A stretch of 64,000 nucleotides of DNA from VRUE01 sp963715455 (GCA_963715455.1 OY970245.1:310001-374000); one strand, 5' to 3'; counted from the first letter of the stretch, positions 41,061 through 50,825 are shown. A program made the numbers and translations. The notes: a model not told the origin generated them from the sequence alone.

Positions 41061-42008
41061 GGCTACAAGCGGAGTAAACGGGCCTGGGAGCTGGCGGGGC
41101 GGCAGCATGGGATCGTGGCGCGGCGGCAACTGCTGGCGCTGGGGTTCAACGCGCGGGAAATCGAGCATCGGATGTTGCGAGGGCGGTTGCACTTGGTGAT
41201 GCGCGGTGTCTATGCGGTGGGTTGGCCGAAACTTTCGCTTGAGCGGCGCTGGATGGCGGCGGTTTTGGCCTGCGGCGAGGGGGCGATGTTGAGCCACTGC
41301 AGCGCCGCCGCCCTCTGGGAGATCGGATCTGAGCGGCAAGGCGTAGTCGAAGTCAGCGTAATGCGGCGCGCCGAACTGAAGCGACGGGGTTTGCGCGTCC
41401 GCGGTCGGCCGTCACTGAGAGCCGAGAGAATCACTTCACGTGACGGCATCCCGGTCACAACCCCGGTTCAAACGCTCATCGATCTTTCCACTGAGCTCAC
41501 TCCAAACAAAGTCGAGCGCGCCGTCAACGAGGCGGACAAGCGGGACCTGATCGACCCTGAGACGCTGCGAGCGGAACTCGATGGTTGCCTGGGCGAGCCT
41601 GGCGTACCGCTCCTTCGCGGTCTCCTCGACAAGCGCACCTTCCGACTCTCGGACTCCGATCTAGAGATCCTCTTCCGGCCGATCGCGATGGAAGCCGGTC
41701 TTCCCTCACCTCTGACCAAAGAGATCGTCAATGGCTTTGAGGTCGATTTCCTCTTCCCCGACTTGGGTCTTGTCATCGAGACCGACGGCTTGCGCTACCA
41801 CCGCACTCCCTCCGCTCAGACCCGCGACGCCCGCCGAGACCGCGCCCACGTTCTCGCTGGAATGACGCCGCTCCGGTTCACCCATTACGAGATTAAGTAC
41901 GAAAGCTCACGAGTCCGCTCCGAGCTCCGCCGAATCGCGGCCACCCTCACACGCCCATCCGATATTGACCACACCAGAAGTGGGTCAATATCGGATGGGC
42001 GTGTCTAG
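41046..42008 (+). CDS. AbiEi-type HTH plus DUF559 (Vsr-like) endonuclease-fold protein
   Basis: ATG 41046 gives 320 residues. Residues 10-60 are an AbiEi-like winged HTH (ELAGRQHGIVARRQLLALG, REIEHRMLRGRLHLVMRGVY). The middle is helical. About 225-295 is a DUF559/Vsr-type PD-(D/E)xK core: VDFLFPDLGLVIETDGLRYH, then RDARRDRAHVLAGMTPLRFT. Such proteins are plentiful in some actinobacteria and usually unassigned. Both ends of the gene lie inside matching hairpins: the first codons (MSEGRG) and the last 14 residues or so (IDHTRSGSISDGRV) are encoded by hairpin sequence, so gene and hairpins look like one unit. Confidence 0.8.
   Translation: MSEGRGYKRSKRAWELAGRQHGIVARRQLLALGFNAREIEHRMLRGRLHLVMRGVYAVGWPKLSLERRWMAAVLACGEGAMLSHCSAAALWEIGSERQGVVEVSVMRRAELKRRGLRVRGRPSLRAERITSRDGIPVTTPVQTLIDLSTELTPNKVERAVNEADKRDLIDPETLRAELDGCLGEPGVPLLRGLLDKRTFRLSDSDLEILFRPIAMEAGLPSPLTKEIVNGFEVDFLFPDLGLVIETDGLRYHRTPSAQTRDARRDRAHVLAGMTPLRFTHYEIKYESSRVRSELRRIAATLTRPSDIDHTRSGSISDGRV
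41949..42004 (+). repeat. Right hairpin of the DUF559 cassette
   Basis: A perfect 22-bp stem, arms 41949-41970 and 41983-42004, closes a 12-nt loop ACACCAGAAGTG. The loop is the reverse complement of the left hairpin loop at 11 of 12 positions. The stop codon of the nuclease gene (42006-42008) begins two bases after the stem. Confidence 0.9.
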
Positions 42009-42024
42009 GACTGCTTGGAAACTC

Positions 42025-43650
42025 CTAGAAGAAGGCGCCGCCCTTGTACTCGCCGAAGACGTCGCGCATCGCGCCGCAGACCTCGCCGATCGAGGCGTCG
42101 GCGGCGAGCGCGGCGCGGATTGGATGCAGCAGGTTGCCCTCGCCGCGGGCGACGTCGCGCAGGGCGTCGAGCTTGGCGTCGACGGCAGCCTGGTCACGGC
42201 GCTCCTTGAAGGCCGCAAGCCGGGCGAGCTGGCGCTGCTCGGCCTCGGGGTCGACGCGCAGGATGTCGACGTCATCGACCTGGTCGGTGACGTACTTGTT
42301 GACGCCGACGATGATGTCCTGGCCACTCTTGTAGCGCTCGTGGTAGGAGTGCGCCGACTCCTCGATCTCGCGCTGCATGAACTCCAGCGCCTCGACCGAG
42401 CCGCCCAGCTCTTCGACCTTCTCCATCAGCTCCCAGGAGCGCGCTTCGACCTCGTCGGTGAGCGACTCGACGAAGTAGGAGCCGGCGAAGGGGTCGACCG
42501 TGTCGGCGGCGCCGGACTCGTGGGCAAGCACCTGCTGGGTGCGCAGCGCGATCCGGGCGGAGCGCTCGGTGGGCAGGGCCAGGGCCTCGTCGAAGCCGTT
42601 TGTATGCAGGCTCTGGGTGCCGCCGCAGACGGCGGCGAAGCCCTGCAGGGCAACGCGGATGATGTTGACCTCGGGCTGCTGGGCCTGCAGCGTGACGCCG
42701 CCTGTCTGCGTGTGGAAGCGGATCTTCTGCGAGCTCGGGTTCTCGGCCCCGAAGCGCTCGCCGACGATTTTCGCCCACATGCGCCGCACGGCGCGGAACT
42801 TGGCGATCTCCTGGAAGACGTTGTTGTGGCCGTTGAAGAAGAAGGCGAGGCGCGGGGCGAACTCGTCGATCTTCAGCCCCCGCTCGAGCGCCGCTTCGAC
42901 GTAGGCGATCGCGTTGGAGAGCGTGAAGGCGACCTCCTGCACGGCCGAGCAGCCCTTCTCGCGGATGTGGTAGCCGGAAATCGAGATCGTGTTCCACTTG
43001 GGCACGTTCTCGCGGCAGTACTCGAAGATGTCGGTGGTCAGCCGCATGGTTGGCTCGGGCGGGTAGATGTAGTTGCCGCGGGCCATGTACTCCTTGAGCA
43101 CGTCGTTCTGGACCGTGCCGCGCAGCTTCTCGGAGGGCACGCCCTGTTCCTCGCCGACCAGCTCATAGAGGAGGAGCAGGATCGCGGCCGGGGCGTTGAT
43201 CGTCATCGAGGTGGAGACGCCATCGAGGGGGATCTGGTCGAAGCAGATGCGCATGTCCTCGATCGTGTCGATCGGCACCCCGGTGCGGCCGACCTCGCCG
43301 TGGCAGAGCGGATCGTCTGAGTCGCGGCCGAGCTGGGTGGGCAGGTCGAAGGCCATCGAGAGGCCGGTCGAGCCGTGCTCGATCAGGTAGCGGTAGCGCT
43401 CGTTGGTGTCCTCCGGCGTGGCGAAGCCCGCGTACTGACGCATCGTCCAGAGCCGGTCGCGGTACATGCCCTCGTGGATGCCACGGGTGAAAGGCGGCTC
43501 ACCCGGCTCACCCAGCCGTTGCTCGAGGCCGGGGGCGATATCGTCAGCGTCGTAGAGGCGCTCGATCTCGATGCCTGAGTCGGTGAAGACGCGCTCGTCG
43601 TCAGGTCCGACGACGGGTGCGATCGTGCGATGGGTCTCTTCGGTAGCCAT
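42025..43650 (-). CDS. Methylmalonyl-CoA mutase, large (alpha) subunit
   Basis: ATG 43650 (MATEETHRTIAPVVG) gives 541 residues. It is the TIM-barrel substrate domain of acyl-CoA mutases: TRGIHEGMYRDRLWTMRQYA, DLPTQLGRDSDDP, SMTINAPAAILL, GTVQNDVLKEYMARG and RFHTQTGGVTLQAQQPE. The B12-binding C-domain is absent, so a separate small subunit supplies cobalamin, as in archaeal-type methylmalonyl-CoA, isobutyryl-CoA or related mutases. YPPEPTMRL and RFHTQTGG suggest the methylmalonyl type; the acyl specificity is not certain. With the carboxylase at 37536-39104 it fits propionyl-CoA breakdown to succinyl-CoA. Confidence 0.9.
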   Translation of the reverse strand: MATEETHRTIAPVVGPDDERVFTDSGIEIERLYDADDIAPGLEQRLGEPGEPPFTRGIHEGMYRDRLWTMRQYAGFATPEDTNERYRYLIEHGSTGLSMAFDLPTQLGRDSDDPLCHGEVGRTGVPIDTIEDMRICFDQIPLDGVSTSMTINAPAAILLLLYELVGEEQGVPSEKLRGTVQNDVLKEYMARGNYIYPPEPTMRLTTDIFEYCRENVPKWNTISISGYHIREKGCSAVQEVAFTLSNAIAYVEAALERGLKIDEFAPRLAFFFNGHNNVFQEIAKFRAVRRMWAKIVGERFGAENPSSQKIRFHTQTGGVTLQAQQPEVNIIRVALQGFAAVCGGTQSLHTNGFDEALALPTERSARIALRTQQVLAHESGAADTVDPFAGSYFVESLTDEVEARSWELMEKVEELGGSVEALEFMQREIEESAHSYHERYKSGQDIIVGVNKYVTDQVDDVDILRVDPEAEQRQLARLAAFKERRDQAAVDAKLDALRDVARGEGNLLHPIRAALAADASIGEVCGAMRDVFGEYKGGAFF

Positions 43651-43844
43651 GGCGACAGGATATGGGGGGCGGCTCCGAGCTGTCCCCGCCTGGCTTTGGA
43701 TATCCCACTCGATTGCTAAAGATTTTAGTTGCATTCGAAGGTTCCTTTCTGTAGCTTCGCCCGTACCCGACTGGCACTCGCAGCTGGATCGGGCTCGTGG
43801 ACTCAAGCGCGCATGGCGCCGAGCCATGCAGGGAGGAAGGGAAG

Positions 43845-45236
43845 ATGTCGGAGCTAGCCAGTCGCAAGCCTCCGGAGCTGCTGTCGCCGTTTTGGCCGCT
43901 CAATGACCAGCACGGTGTCGGGCACGTGCAGCTCGATGCAGAGCCGCCGATCAACGCCGACGCGGTAATGCCCCTGCTGCTCCAACTCGCCGCCCAGAGC
44001 GACGCGATGCGCAGCCTGCAAACCTCCAGCGGCGACCCGGTCTCCGAGCGCGGCGCCTCGGCCCTGCGCGGGGAGATGGCTGAAGGCCTGCGCGAGCTGG
44101 GCGAGCTGGTCGACGAGGAGAGCGCCACGCTGATCCGCATGCGCGCCAAGGCTCTGGCCGGCGCTGCCGGTCACAAGGAGACGACCTTGAAAATCGCCGC
44201 CCACGGCACCTCGCCTTCGCTGGAGATCGTCTGCGGGCCGCTCTGCACCTGGCGCCCGAAGACGCGCGAGCCGCTGCACTCCTTTATTGCCGCAGCGCGG
44301 GACGAGGAGGCCCAAGCGAGACTCGACAGTCTCGACGAGGCGCTCGAAGACGCGCTTGACGAGCTGCGCTCGGAACTCGACGCGCCCGGCCTAAAGCTCG
44401 ACTTCGCCCTGCCGTTCAACGTCACCGACCTAATTGCCTCGGCCGGCGAGGCGGCCGGTCACCCCAAGCACTTCGCCTACTTCCTGCCCGAGGACGAAGG
44501 CGTCGATGACCTGCCGCTGCGCGAACAGCGCACGCTCTACCTCCACAACGTGCATCTCGCCCGCTACACCACGATCACCGTGCCGCTAGCCGAAGCGCTG
44601 CTCGACGGGCCACAGCGCGCCGGCGAGGTCGACATCGAGGCGACGCTGATGCCTTGGATCCGCGGTCATGACCACGGCCACAACCTGATCGTCGAGAGCA
44701 CCGACTACGGCTGGATGGAGACGCTCGGCGTCGAGCCTTTCATGATGCTGCAGGAGGCGATCGCAAACGTCTACGGCTTCCTGCTGACCATCTCCGAGCC
44801 CTGGCTGGCAATTGCCGGCGCGAGCCGGCTCGACTTCTGCGCCACCCACATGGCGGAGATGCTCCACTACATGCGCCGCGGCCCCTGGCATTACGGCGAC
44901 TGCGGCTCGGCCTACCTCGAACTCAGCTTCCTGGTGGAGAACGGCTTCGTCGCGATCGACGAAGAGGGTCGGGTGCGCTGGAGCGAGGAGGAGCTCTGCC
45001 GTGGCATGACGGCGCTAGCCAGTGCGCTAACTGAAGCGACGGTCGGCGCACCGGACAAGCAGGGCTCGGTGGCCTTGATCGAGCGCTATGGCTGGCCCAA
45101 GGAGACGGCGGCCAAGCACACTTTGACGAAGCTGCGGGGGGAGCTGGCGAGCGTGCCGACCACGCTTGCCTTTTACAGCGCCGGGTCGGCGGCGCCTGAT
45201 GCAGTACCGGGCGGCAACGCTCCAATCGCCGCCTAG
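43845..45236 (+). CDS. Unrecognised protein with HDHGH motif
   Basis: ATG 43845 after GGAGGAAGG gives 463 residues, cytosolic by appearance. The N-terminal half is helical (MRSLQTSSGDPVSERGASAL, DEESATLIRMRAKAL). The C-terminal half carries a histidine cluster MPWIRGHDHGHNLIVEST, then MLQEAIANVYGFLL, then DFCATHMAEMLHYMRRGPWH. An HDHGH cluster followed by Glu-containing and further His-containing helices looks like a metal site, so a metal-dependent hydrolase or oxygenase is conceivable. It might belong to the uncharacterised actinobacterial group DUF6421, but I cannot confirm that. It is divergent from the mutase gene. Confidence 0.55.
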   Translation: MSELASRKPPELLSPFWPLNDQHGVGHVQLDAEPPINADAVMPLLLQLAAQSDAMRSLQTSSGDPVSERGASALRGEMAEGLRELGELVDEESATLIRMRAKALAGAAGHKETTLKIAAHGTSPSLEIVCGPLCTWRPKTREPLHSFIAAARDEEAQARLDSLDEALEDALDELRSELDAPGLKLDFALPFNVTDLIASAGEAAGHPKHFAYFLPEDEGVDDLPLREQRTLYLHNVHLARYTTITVPLAEALLDGPQRAGEVDIEATLMPWIRGHDHGHNLIVESTDYGWMETLGVEPFMMLQEAIANVYGFLLTISEPWLAIAGASRLDFCATHMAEMLHYMRRGPWHYGDCGSAYLELSFLVENGFVAIDEEGRVRWSEEELCRGMTALASALTEATVGAPDKQGSVALIERYGWPKETAAKHTLTKLRGELASVPTTLAFYSAGSAAPDAVPGGNAPIAA

Positions 45237-45267
45237 TCGGGAGGAAATAGGGAGAGGGAACGAGCGT

Positions 45268-46215
<948 letters not shown>

Positions 46216-46347
46216 CCGCTCTGATGCTATCGGCCTCCAATGCCGACCGCGGCGTGCTCTCGATCTCTGCAATTTGCGGACAACTCAGCCGGTCAAGCGT
46301 CCAGATGGGGGGAGAGATCGCCGGCCGTCGAGGTTGGCTTGTGACGT

Positions 46348-47523
46348 TTGGACCAAGTATCTGAACCAGCGCAGGGGAGCTCAACCACGTCCACCGCGGC
46401 CCGCAAGCGGGCCGCGGTGGAGCTCGTCGCTCGCTACGAGGCGGCGTTGCGGCGCACGGCCCGGCGCTACTCGCTGAACGCTGAGGACGCGGAGGACGCC
46501 TACCAACGGGCGCTCGAGATCCTCCTCACCAAAGCGCCGACGACCGATCCGCGCGAGCTGATCCGCTGGACTCAAACTGTGACCAAGCACGAGGCCCTCG
46601 CCGTGCGCGAGAGCCGCGAGCGGCTGCTCGGTTACCGTCCCACGTACCAGGAGAGCGACAGGGACCCGATCGCCGAGATCCCGGTGGCCGGCGACGGACC
46701 CGACGAGCAGGCGGTGCGTCGCGAGCGCGTCGCCCGTAGCCGCGAGGCGCTGCGGGCATTGAAGCCAGCCGAGCTGCGGGCGCTGACCCTGCTTGCCGAG
46801 GGCTACTCCTACGCCGAGATCAGCGAGATCACCAGTTTCAGCGCGACCAAGGTGAACCGGCTGCTGGCCGAGGGACGCGAGCGCTTCCGCAACATCTTCA
46901 ATAGCAGTGAAGACGGCACCCGTTGTGCCGAATTGCGTCCACTGCTCTCCGCCTTCTGCGACGGTGAAGCGAGCCCGAGCGAGGCAGACGTGGTGCGCGA
47001 GCACCTGCGCGCCTGCGCCCACTGCCGGGCGACGCTGCGCGCCTACCGTGCCGCGCCGCGCGTCGCTCTGGGTCTGGCACCGGCACTTGCCTCTCCATCC
47101 TTGCTCGAGCGGGCGCTGGAGCGGGCCCGAGACCTATTCACCGACATCACCCCGCAGGTGGCGAGCCCCGCCGGCGCCAAGCTGGCGGTTGGCTGCCTGG
47201 CGATCGCCGGCGGCGCCGGCCTGGCCACCGGCGTAGTGCCGACCCCGCTCGAGGAAGAGACCCAATCCGTTGCGCCCCGGGTTCGCTCTTTGTCGCCCAC
47301 GGCGCCACAAGAAACGAGGGCACCTGAACAGCCGTCGTCTCGGCAACGCACCAAGCCAGCAGCCGAAGAGGAGCAACACCCGGCTCCTGCGCCAGTCCCG
47401 CCAGTCGAGGAAGTCGAGTACGAAGCCCCGTCGGAGCCGGCTCCCGCACCAGAACCGACGCCTGAAGCAGCAAGCGCACCGAGCCCATCTGCCGGCTCGG
47501 CTGCCGGGGAGTTTGGGCCATGA
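46348..47523 (+). CDS. ECF-type sigma factor fused to zinc-finger anti-sigma-like membrane domain
   Basis: TTG 46348 gives 391 residues. About 20-75 is sigma region 2 (YEAALRRTARRYSLNAEDAE, DAYQRALEILL). About 130-185 is region 4 (LKPAELRALTLLAEGYSYAE, ATKVNRLLAEGRERF). About 195-235 is a ZAS-like zinc finger with H-x3-C-x2-C (EHLRACAHCRATLRAYR). A membrane segment (AKLAVGCLAIAGGAGLATGV) and a Pro/Glu-rich outer tail follow. Sigma and anti-sigma are normally separate; here one chain would be membrane-tethered and perhaps freed by proteolysis. ATGA-coupled to the secreted protein gene. Confidence 0.83.
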   Translation: MDQVSEPAQGSSTTSTAARKRAAVELVARYEAALRRTARRYSLNAEDAEDAYQRALEILLTKAPTTDPRELIRWTQTVTKHEALAVRESRERLLGYRPTYQESDRDPIAEIPVAGDGPDEQAVRRERVARSREALRALKPAELRALTLLAEGYSYAEISEITSFSATKVNRLLAEGRERFRNIFNSSEDGTRCAELRPLLSAFCDGEASPSEADVVREHLRACAHCRATLRAYRAAPRVALGLAPALASPSLLERALERARDLFTDITPQVASPAGAKLAVGCLAIAGGAGLATGVVPTPLEEETQSVAPRVRSLSPTAPQETRAPEQPSSRQRTKPAAEEEQHPAPAPVPPVEEVEYEAPSEPAPAPEPTPEAASAPSPSAGSAAGEFGP

Positions 47524-49478
47524 GCTGGCGCAGGCCGACCTGCCTGGCGATGACGCTCAGCACCCTGGCGCTGCTTTGCGGCTCAGCGCTGGCCGCTCCC
47601 CCGCAACCGATCGAGCCGAGCGTCGAAGACGGCGAGCAAAGCTGGCACGCCGAGAGGCTCTTCACCGTCAACTGGAGCAACCCACCTGGAGTGGCTGCCG
47701 TCCACTACCGACTGCTCGACCCGGACGGGCAGGTCGTCATCAGCAAGACGACGTTCAACTGGCCGGCGACCAAGATCCAGCACCTCGCGGTTCCGCCAAC
47801 ACCCGGCATCTACACGGCCGAGGTCTGGCTCGAGGACGCCGCGGGGGAGCTCGGGGCGGCGGCGGCAGTAGAGCTGCGTTTCGACGACCGGGCACCGGGC
47901 AAGGTCGAGCCCGAACCGATCGAGCGTTGGATTGGCCGCACGTCCTTCCCGATCTCCGTCGGTCTCGGATCGCCGGCCGGAAGTGAGCCGCTGTCCGGTA
48001 TCCGCGGCTACGCGGTATCGGTCGACGACACTCCCGGCTTGTCTCCGTGCGGCGGCCCCCGCCTCTGCAGTGAGGCCGAGATCGACCTACGCGGTGGGGT
48101 CGCAGCCGACAGCGTGACGCTCGGCGCCCTTCCCGAGGGTGTCAGCTACCTCAACGCGGTTGCTGTCTCAGGCTCGGGAGTGCGCTCGCTACTTCCTGGC
48201 ACCGCCAGGCTGCGGGTTGACAAGACCGACCCGCAGACCCAGCTCCTCGGCGTTGCCGGTGGCTGGTCGAGGCAGCCGTTGACCTTGACCGCGGTCGCCA
48301 CCGACGCAGCGGCGGGAATGGCCGCCGACGGAGCCAGGCCGACGCCCTACACGGCGATCCGCGTCGACGGGGGCGCGCCGATCCGAGCAGATGGCGCCAC
48401 GGTCAGCGCCACCCTGATCGAGTCCGGCGCCCACAGCGTCGCCCACTACGCGTGCGACGCAGCCGGCAACGTCGCCGACGGCGGCCTGACCAACGGCTGG
48501 CAGAACCATGCGCCCCAGGTCACCGTGGTGAAGATTGATCGCGAGCCGCCCAGCGTCGCCTTTGCGGGCGGGCAGAACCCGAGCGATCCGGAGACGATCG
48601 TTGCCCACACTGGCGATCGACTCTCCGGCCTGGACGAGACGCGCGGCTCGATTGCCATCCGGCGCGTCGGCTCGAACGAGCGTTTCGTGCCACTGCCGAC
48701 CCATCTCTCCAACGGCATACTGCGCGCCCGCTGGGAATCCGACGCCTACCCATCCGGTGAGTACGAGCTGCGCGCCACAGTCCACGATGCCGCCGGCAAC
48801 GTGACGACCACTTCGCAGCGGAGCAACGGCACGCCGATGCGCTTGCGCAACCCGCTCAAGGTGGCGACCCGGCTGGTCGCCCAGCTCGACGAGCCGCTGG
48901 TCAACTTCGGCCAGCGCAGCTCCTTCAGCGGCCGCCTGCTCGCCGGGCGCCGGGCGCCCCTGGCCGGGATGCCGGTTCAGGTGATCGAGCGCTTCGCCCC
49001 CGGCAGCCCGCAAGCCCGGCGGACGACCGTCGTGCGCACCGGGGCCGATGGCTCCTTCAGCCTGCAACTGGAGTCCGGACCCACTCGCCAGGTCGTGGCC
49101 GAGCTGGCGCCCACGGCGACGCTTAGCGGCGCCCGCAGCAGAGCGCTGGGTCTCGAGGTGCGCACTCGCGTGCAGCTGCGCGCCTCCTCGTCGGTGGCCC
49201 GAGTCGGCGGCCGCCCGGTGGTCTTTTCCGGCAGGGTCGGGGGTGGCGTGCCCCCCGAGGGCAAGGCGGTCGAGCTGCAGTTCCGCCTGCCGGGCCTCGG
49301 CTGGAGCGAGTTCCGCACGGTCCGCACCGACCCGCGCGGTCGCTTTCGCTACCCCTATCGCTTCGCCGACGACGACAGTCGCGGCGTGCATTTCCAGTTC
49401 AGGGCGTACGCCCCGGCGCAAGCCGGCTGGCCTTTCGAGCCAGCCGGCTCACGTCCGGTTGTAGTGCGCGGTCGTTAG
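47520..49478 (+). CDS. Large secreted Ig-like repeat protein
   Basis: The ATG overlaps the sigma gene stop (ATGA). The 652-residue protein has a signal peptide (MTLSTLALLCGSALAA) and no membrane anchor. It is built of beta-sandwich modules: an N-terminal Ig-like domain, regions with VDKTDPQTQL and KIDREPPSVAF typical of Big-type repeats (HYACDAAGNVADGG, VHDAAGNVTTT), and two C-terminal modules with GRFRYPYRF and DGSFSLQLE resembling carboxypeptidase-regulatory-like folds. Its role is unknown; coupling to a membrane-bound sigma factor suggests an envelope sensor or target. Confidence 0.75.
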   Translation: MSWRRPTCLAMTLSTLALLCGSALAAPPQPIEPSVEDGEQSWHAERLFTVNWSNPPGVAAVHYRLLDPDGQVVISKTTFNWPATKIQHLAVPPTPGIYTAEVWLEDAAGELGAAAAVELRFDDRAPGKVEPEPIERWIGRTSFPISVGLGSPAGSEPLSGIRGYAVSVDDTPGLSPCGGPRLCSEAEIDLRGGVAADSVTLGALPEGVSYLNAVAVSGSGVRSLLPGTARLRVDKTDPQTQLLGVAGGWSRQPLTLTAVATDAAAGMAADGARPTPYTAIRVDGGAPIRADGATVSATLIESGAHSVAHYACDAAGNVADGGLTNGWQNHAPQVTVVKIDREPPSVAFAGGQNPSDPETIVAHTGDRLSGLDETRGSIAIRRVGSNERFVPLPTHLSNGILRARWESDAYPSGEYELRATVHDAAGNVTTTSQRSNGTPMRLRNPLKVATRLVAQLDEPLVNFGQRSSFSGRLLAGRRAPLAGMPVQVIERFAPGSPQARRTTVVRTGADGSFSLQLESGPTRQVVAELAPTATLSGARSRALGLEVRTRVQLRASSSVARVGGRPVVFSGRVGGGVPPEGKAVELQFRLPGLGWSEFRTVRTDPRGRFRYPYRFADDDSRGVHFQFRAYAPAQAGWPFEPAGSRPVVVRGR

Positions 49479-49885
49479 ACCGGCAGCAGCTCGCGCGCTT
49501 TGCGCACTCGCTGCTCGAGCTCGGTGCGGTTGCGCTTCAGGGTCGTCTCGACCGTGCGCTGCCGCTTGCGCGCCTCGCGCTCGACCCGGTTGCGGGTCTT
49601 GCGCACCTCGGTGGTGGCACGGCGGCGGGCGGTGGTGCCGCGACGCTCGGTGCGCTTCACCTGACGGCGAAGCTGGGTGCGATAGGACTTGAGCTGTTTT
49701 TCAGCCGCGTTGCGGCCGGTGAAAGGCTCGACCAGCTCGGAAACACGCTCGGTGACCGTGAGCACGACGCCGACGGGGAGATCGACGGCGGTCTCGGCGG
49801 CCGAGCGGGCCTGGTTCTTCTCAGCAGCAGCGGACTTTGCCGTTGGAGAGGTGCCGTTGCTCTTACTTGATTTACTCGTTGCCAT
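49475..49885 (-). CDS. Basic coiled-coil protein under SOS-type boxes
   Basis: ATG 49885 gives 136 residues. The Ser/Lys/Ala-rich N-terminus (SKSSKSNGTSPTAKSAAAEK) is followed by a short hydrophobic helix DLPVGVVLTVTERVSELVEP. From about residue 60 comes a long, very basic helix (KQLKSYRTQLRRQVKRTERR and onward to RKARELLPV). The layout resembles HBHA-like or histone-like DNA- or heparin-binding proteins. Two LexA-type boxes lie 52-81 bases upstream of the start. It overlaps the convergent secreted-protein gene by four bases. Confidence 0.7.
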   Translation of the reverse strand: MATSKSSKSNGTSPTAKSAAAEKNQARSAAETAVDLPVGVVLTVTERVSELVEPFTGRNAAEKQLKSYRTQLRRQVKRTERRGTTARRRATTEVRKTRNRVEREARKRQRTVETTLKRNRTELEQRVRKARELLPV

Positions 49886-49936
49886 GCAGATGAATCCCTT
49901 CTATGCGTTGCCTGCCTCGGGGGTTCGCGAGTGTAG

Positions 49937-49967
49937 CGAACGTATGTTCTTCGCGAACACCTGTTCC
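49937..49967 (-). promoter_or_regulatory. Two tandem LexA (SOS) boxes
   Basis: CGAACGTATGTTCT (49937-49950) and CGAACACCTGTTCC (49954-49967) each match the Gram-positive/actinobacterial SOS box CGAACRNRYGTTYC at 13 of 14 positions, and both contain intact GAAC-N4-GTTC. The only gene start they can serve is the basic coiled-coil gene at 49885, because the other neighbour ends here. Confidence 0.7.
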
Positions 49968-49988
49968 TAAACTCGTCGCGGCGAGTGG

Positions 49989-50825
49989 TTACTGTGCCGC
50001 GCGGGCTTGCGCGGCACGAACGATCTCCATGCCCCTCGTTCCAGCCGCCGCCGCGACCGGATAGCGGGCATCGAGACCGAGCGGGGCCAAATCGAGCGGC
50101 AGACCGCCAAACGCCACCTGGCCTCCCGCCTCGCGCACAATCAGCTGCGCCGCGGCAGCGTCGACCGAGCGACAGGGCCGCAGGCTGATCATCGCGTCGA
50201 AGCGACCAGCGGCGACGTAGGAGGCGGTGATCGCGATCGAGCCAACGACGCGCAAGCGGTAAACCTGGCCGGCGAGCGTCTCCAACGCCGGGATCGCCCA
50301 CTCCGGCTCGGCCGCCTCGAGGCCCAGCACTTCGAGCTTGTCGCCGTCCGGCCCCACCTCGATCGGCTCGCCAGCGAGCGTTGCACCCCTGCCGCGCCGC
50401 GCGACGAACTCCTCGGCGGCGCCGAAGTCGTAGATGTAGCCGAACTCCACTGCCGCCATCGAGTCCTCGCTGGCGACGGCGATGCTGAGGCTGTGGGAGG
50501 GGAGCGTGCGGCGCGCGTTGAGCGAGCCGTCGATCGGGTCGATCACAACTCGCGCCGGCCCCCCAGAACCGAACTCGACCTCGCCACGCTCCTCGGAAAC
50601 AGCAACGAAGGAGGTGCCCTGTGCCGCGAGCTGCTCGAGCTCGGCGAAGACGACGTCCTCGCAGCGGCGGTCGATGACCAGCGTGTGATCGCCGCCCTCG
50701 CCGACGCCCTCGTAGGTGGTGCGCGCCTCGATGCCGCGCACCTCGTCGAAGATTGCCTGCTGCGCCGCCACCGCGCGACGGCAGATTCCCAGCCAGTCTG
50801 CGGAGAAAACGTCCACCGAACTCAT
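49989..50825 (-). CDS. Inositol monophosphatase family protein
   Basis: ATG 50825 gives 278 residues. The metal and substrate motifs are present: FVAVSEERGE (Glu), VVIDPIDGSLNARR (DPIDGS) and a C-terminal SVDAAAAQLIVREAGGQVAF, where the usual WDxAAG is SVDAAA. The Trp is replaced but the metal-binding Asp is kept. It hydrolyses a phosphate from inositol-1-phosphate or another sugar or nucleotide monophosphate. It is divergent from the helicase-nuclease gene 35 bases away. Confidence 0.87.
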   Translation of the reverse strand: MSSVDVFSADWLGICRRAVAAQQAIFDEVRGIEARTTYEGVGEGGDHTLVIDRRCEDVVFAELEQLAAQGTSFVAVSEERGEVEFGSGGPARVVIDPIDGSLNARRTLPSHSLSIAVASEDSMAAVEFGYIYDFGAAEEFVARRGRGATLAGEPIEVGPDGDKLEVLGLEAAEPEWAIPALETLAGQVYRLRVVGSIAITASYVAAGRFDAMISLRPCRSVDAAAAQLIVREAGGQVAFGGLPLDLAPLGLDARYPVAAAAGTRGMEIVRAAQARAAQ

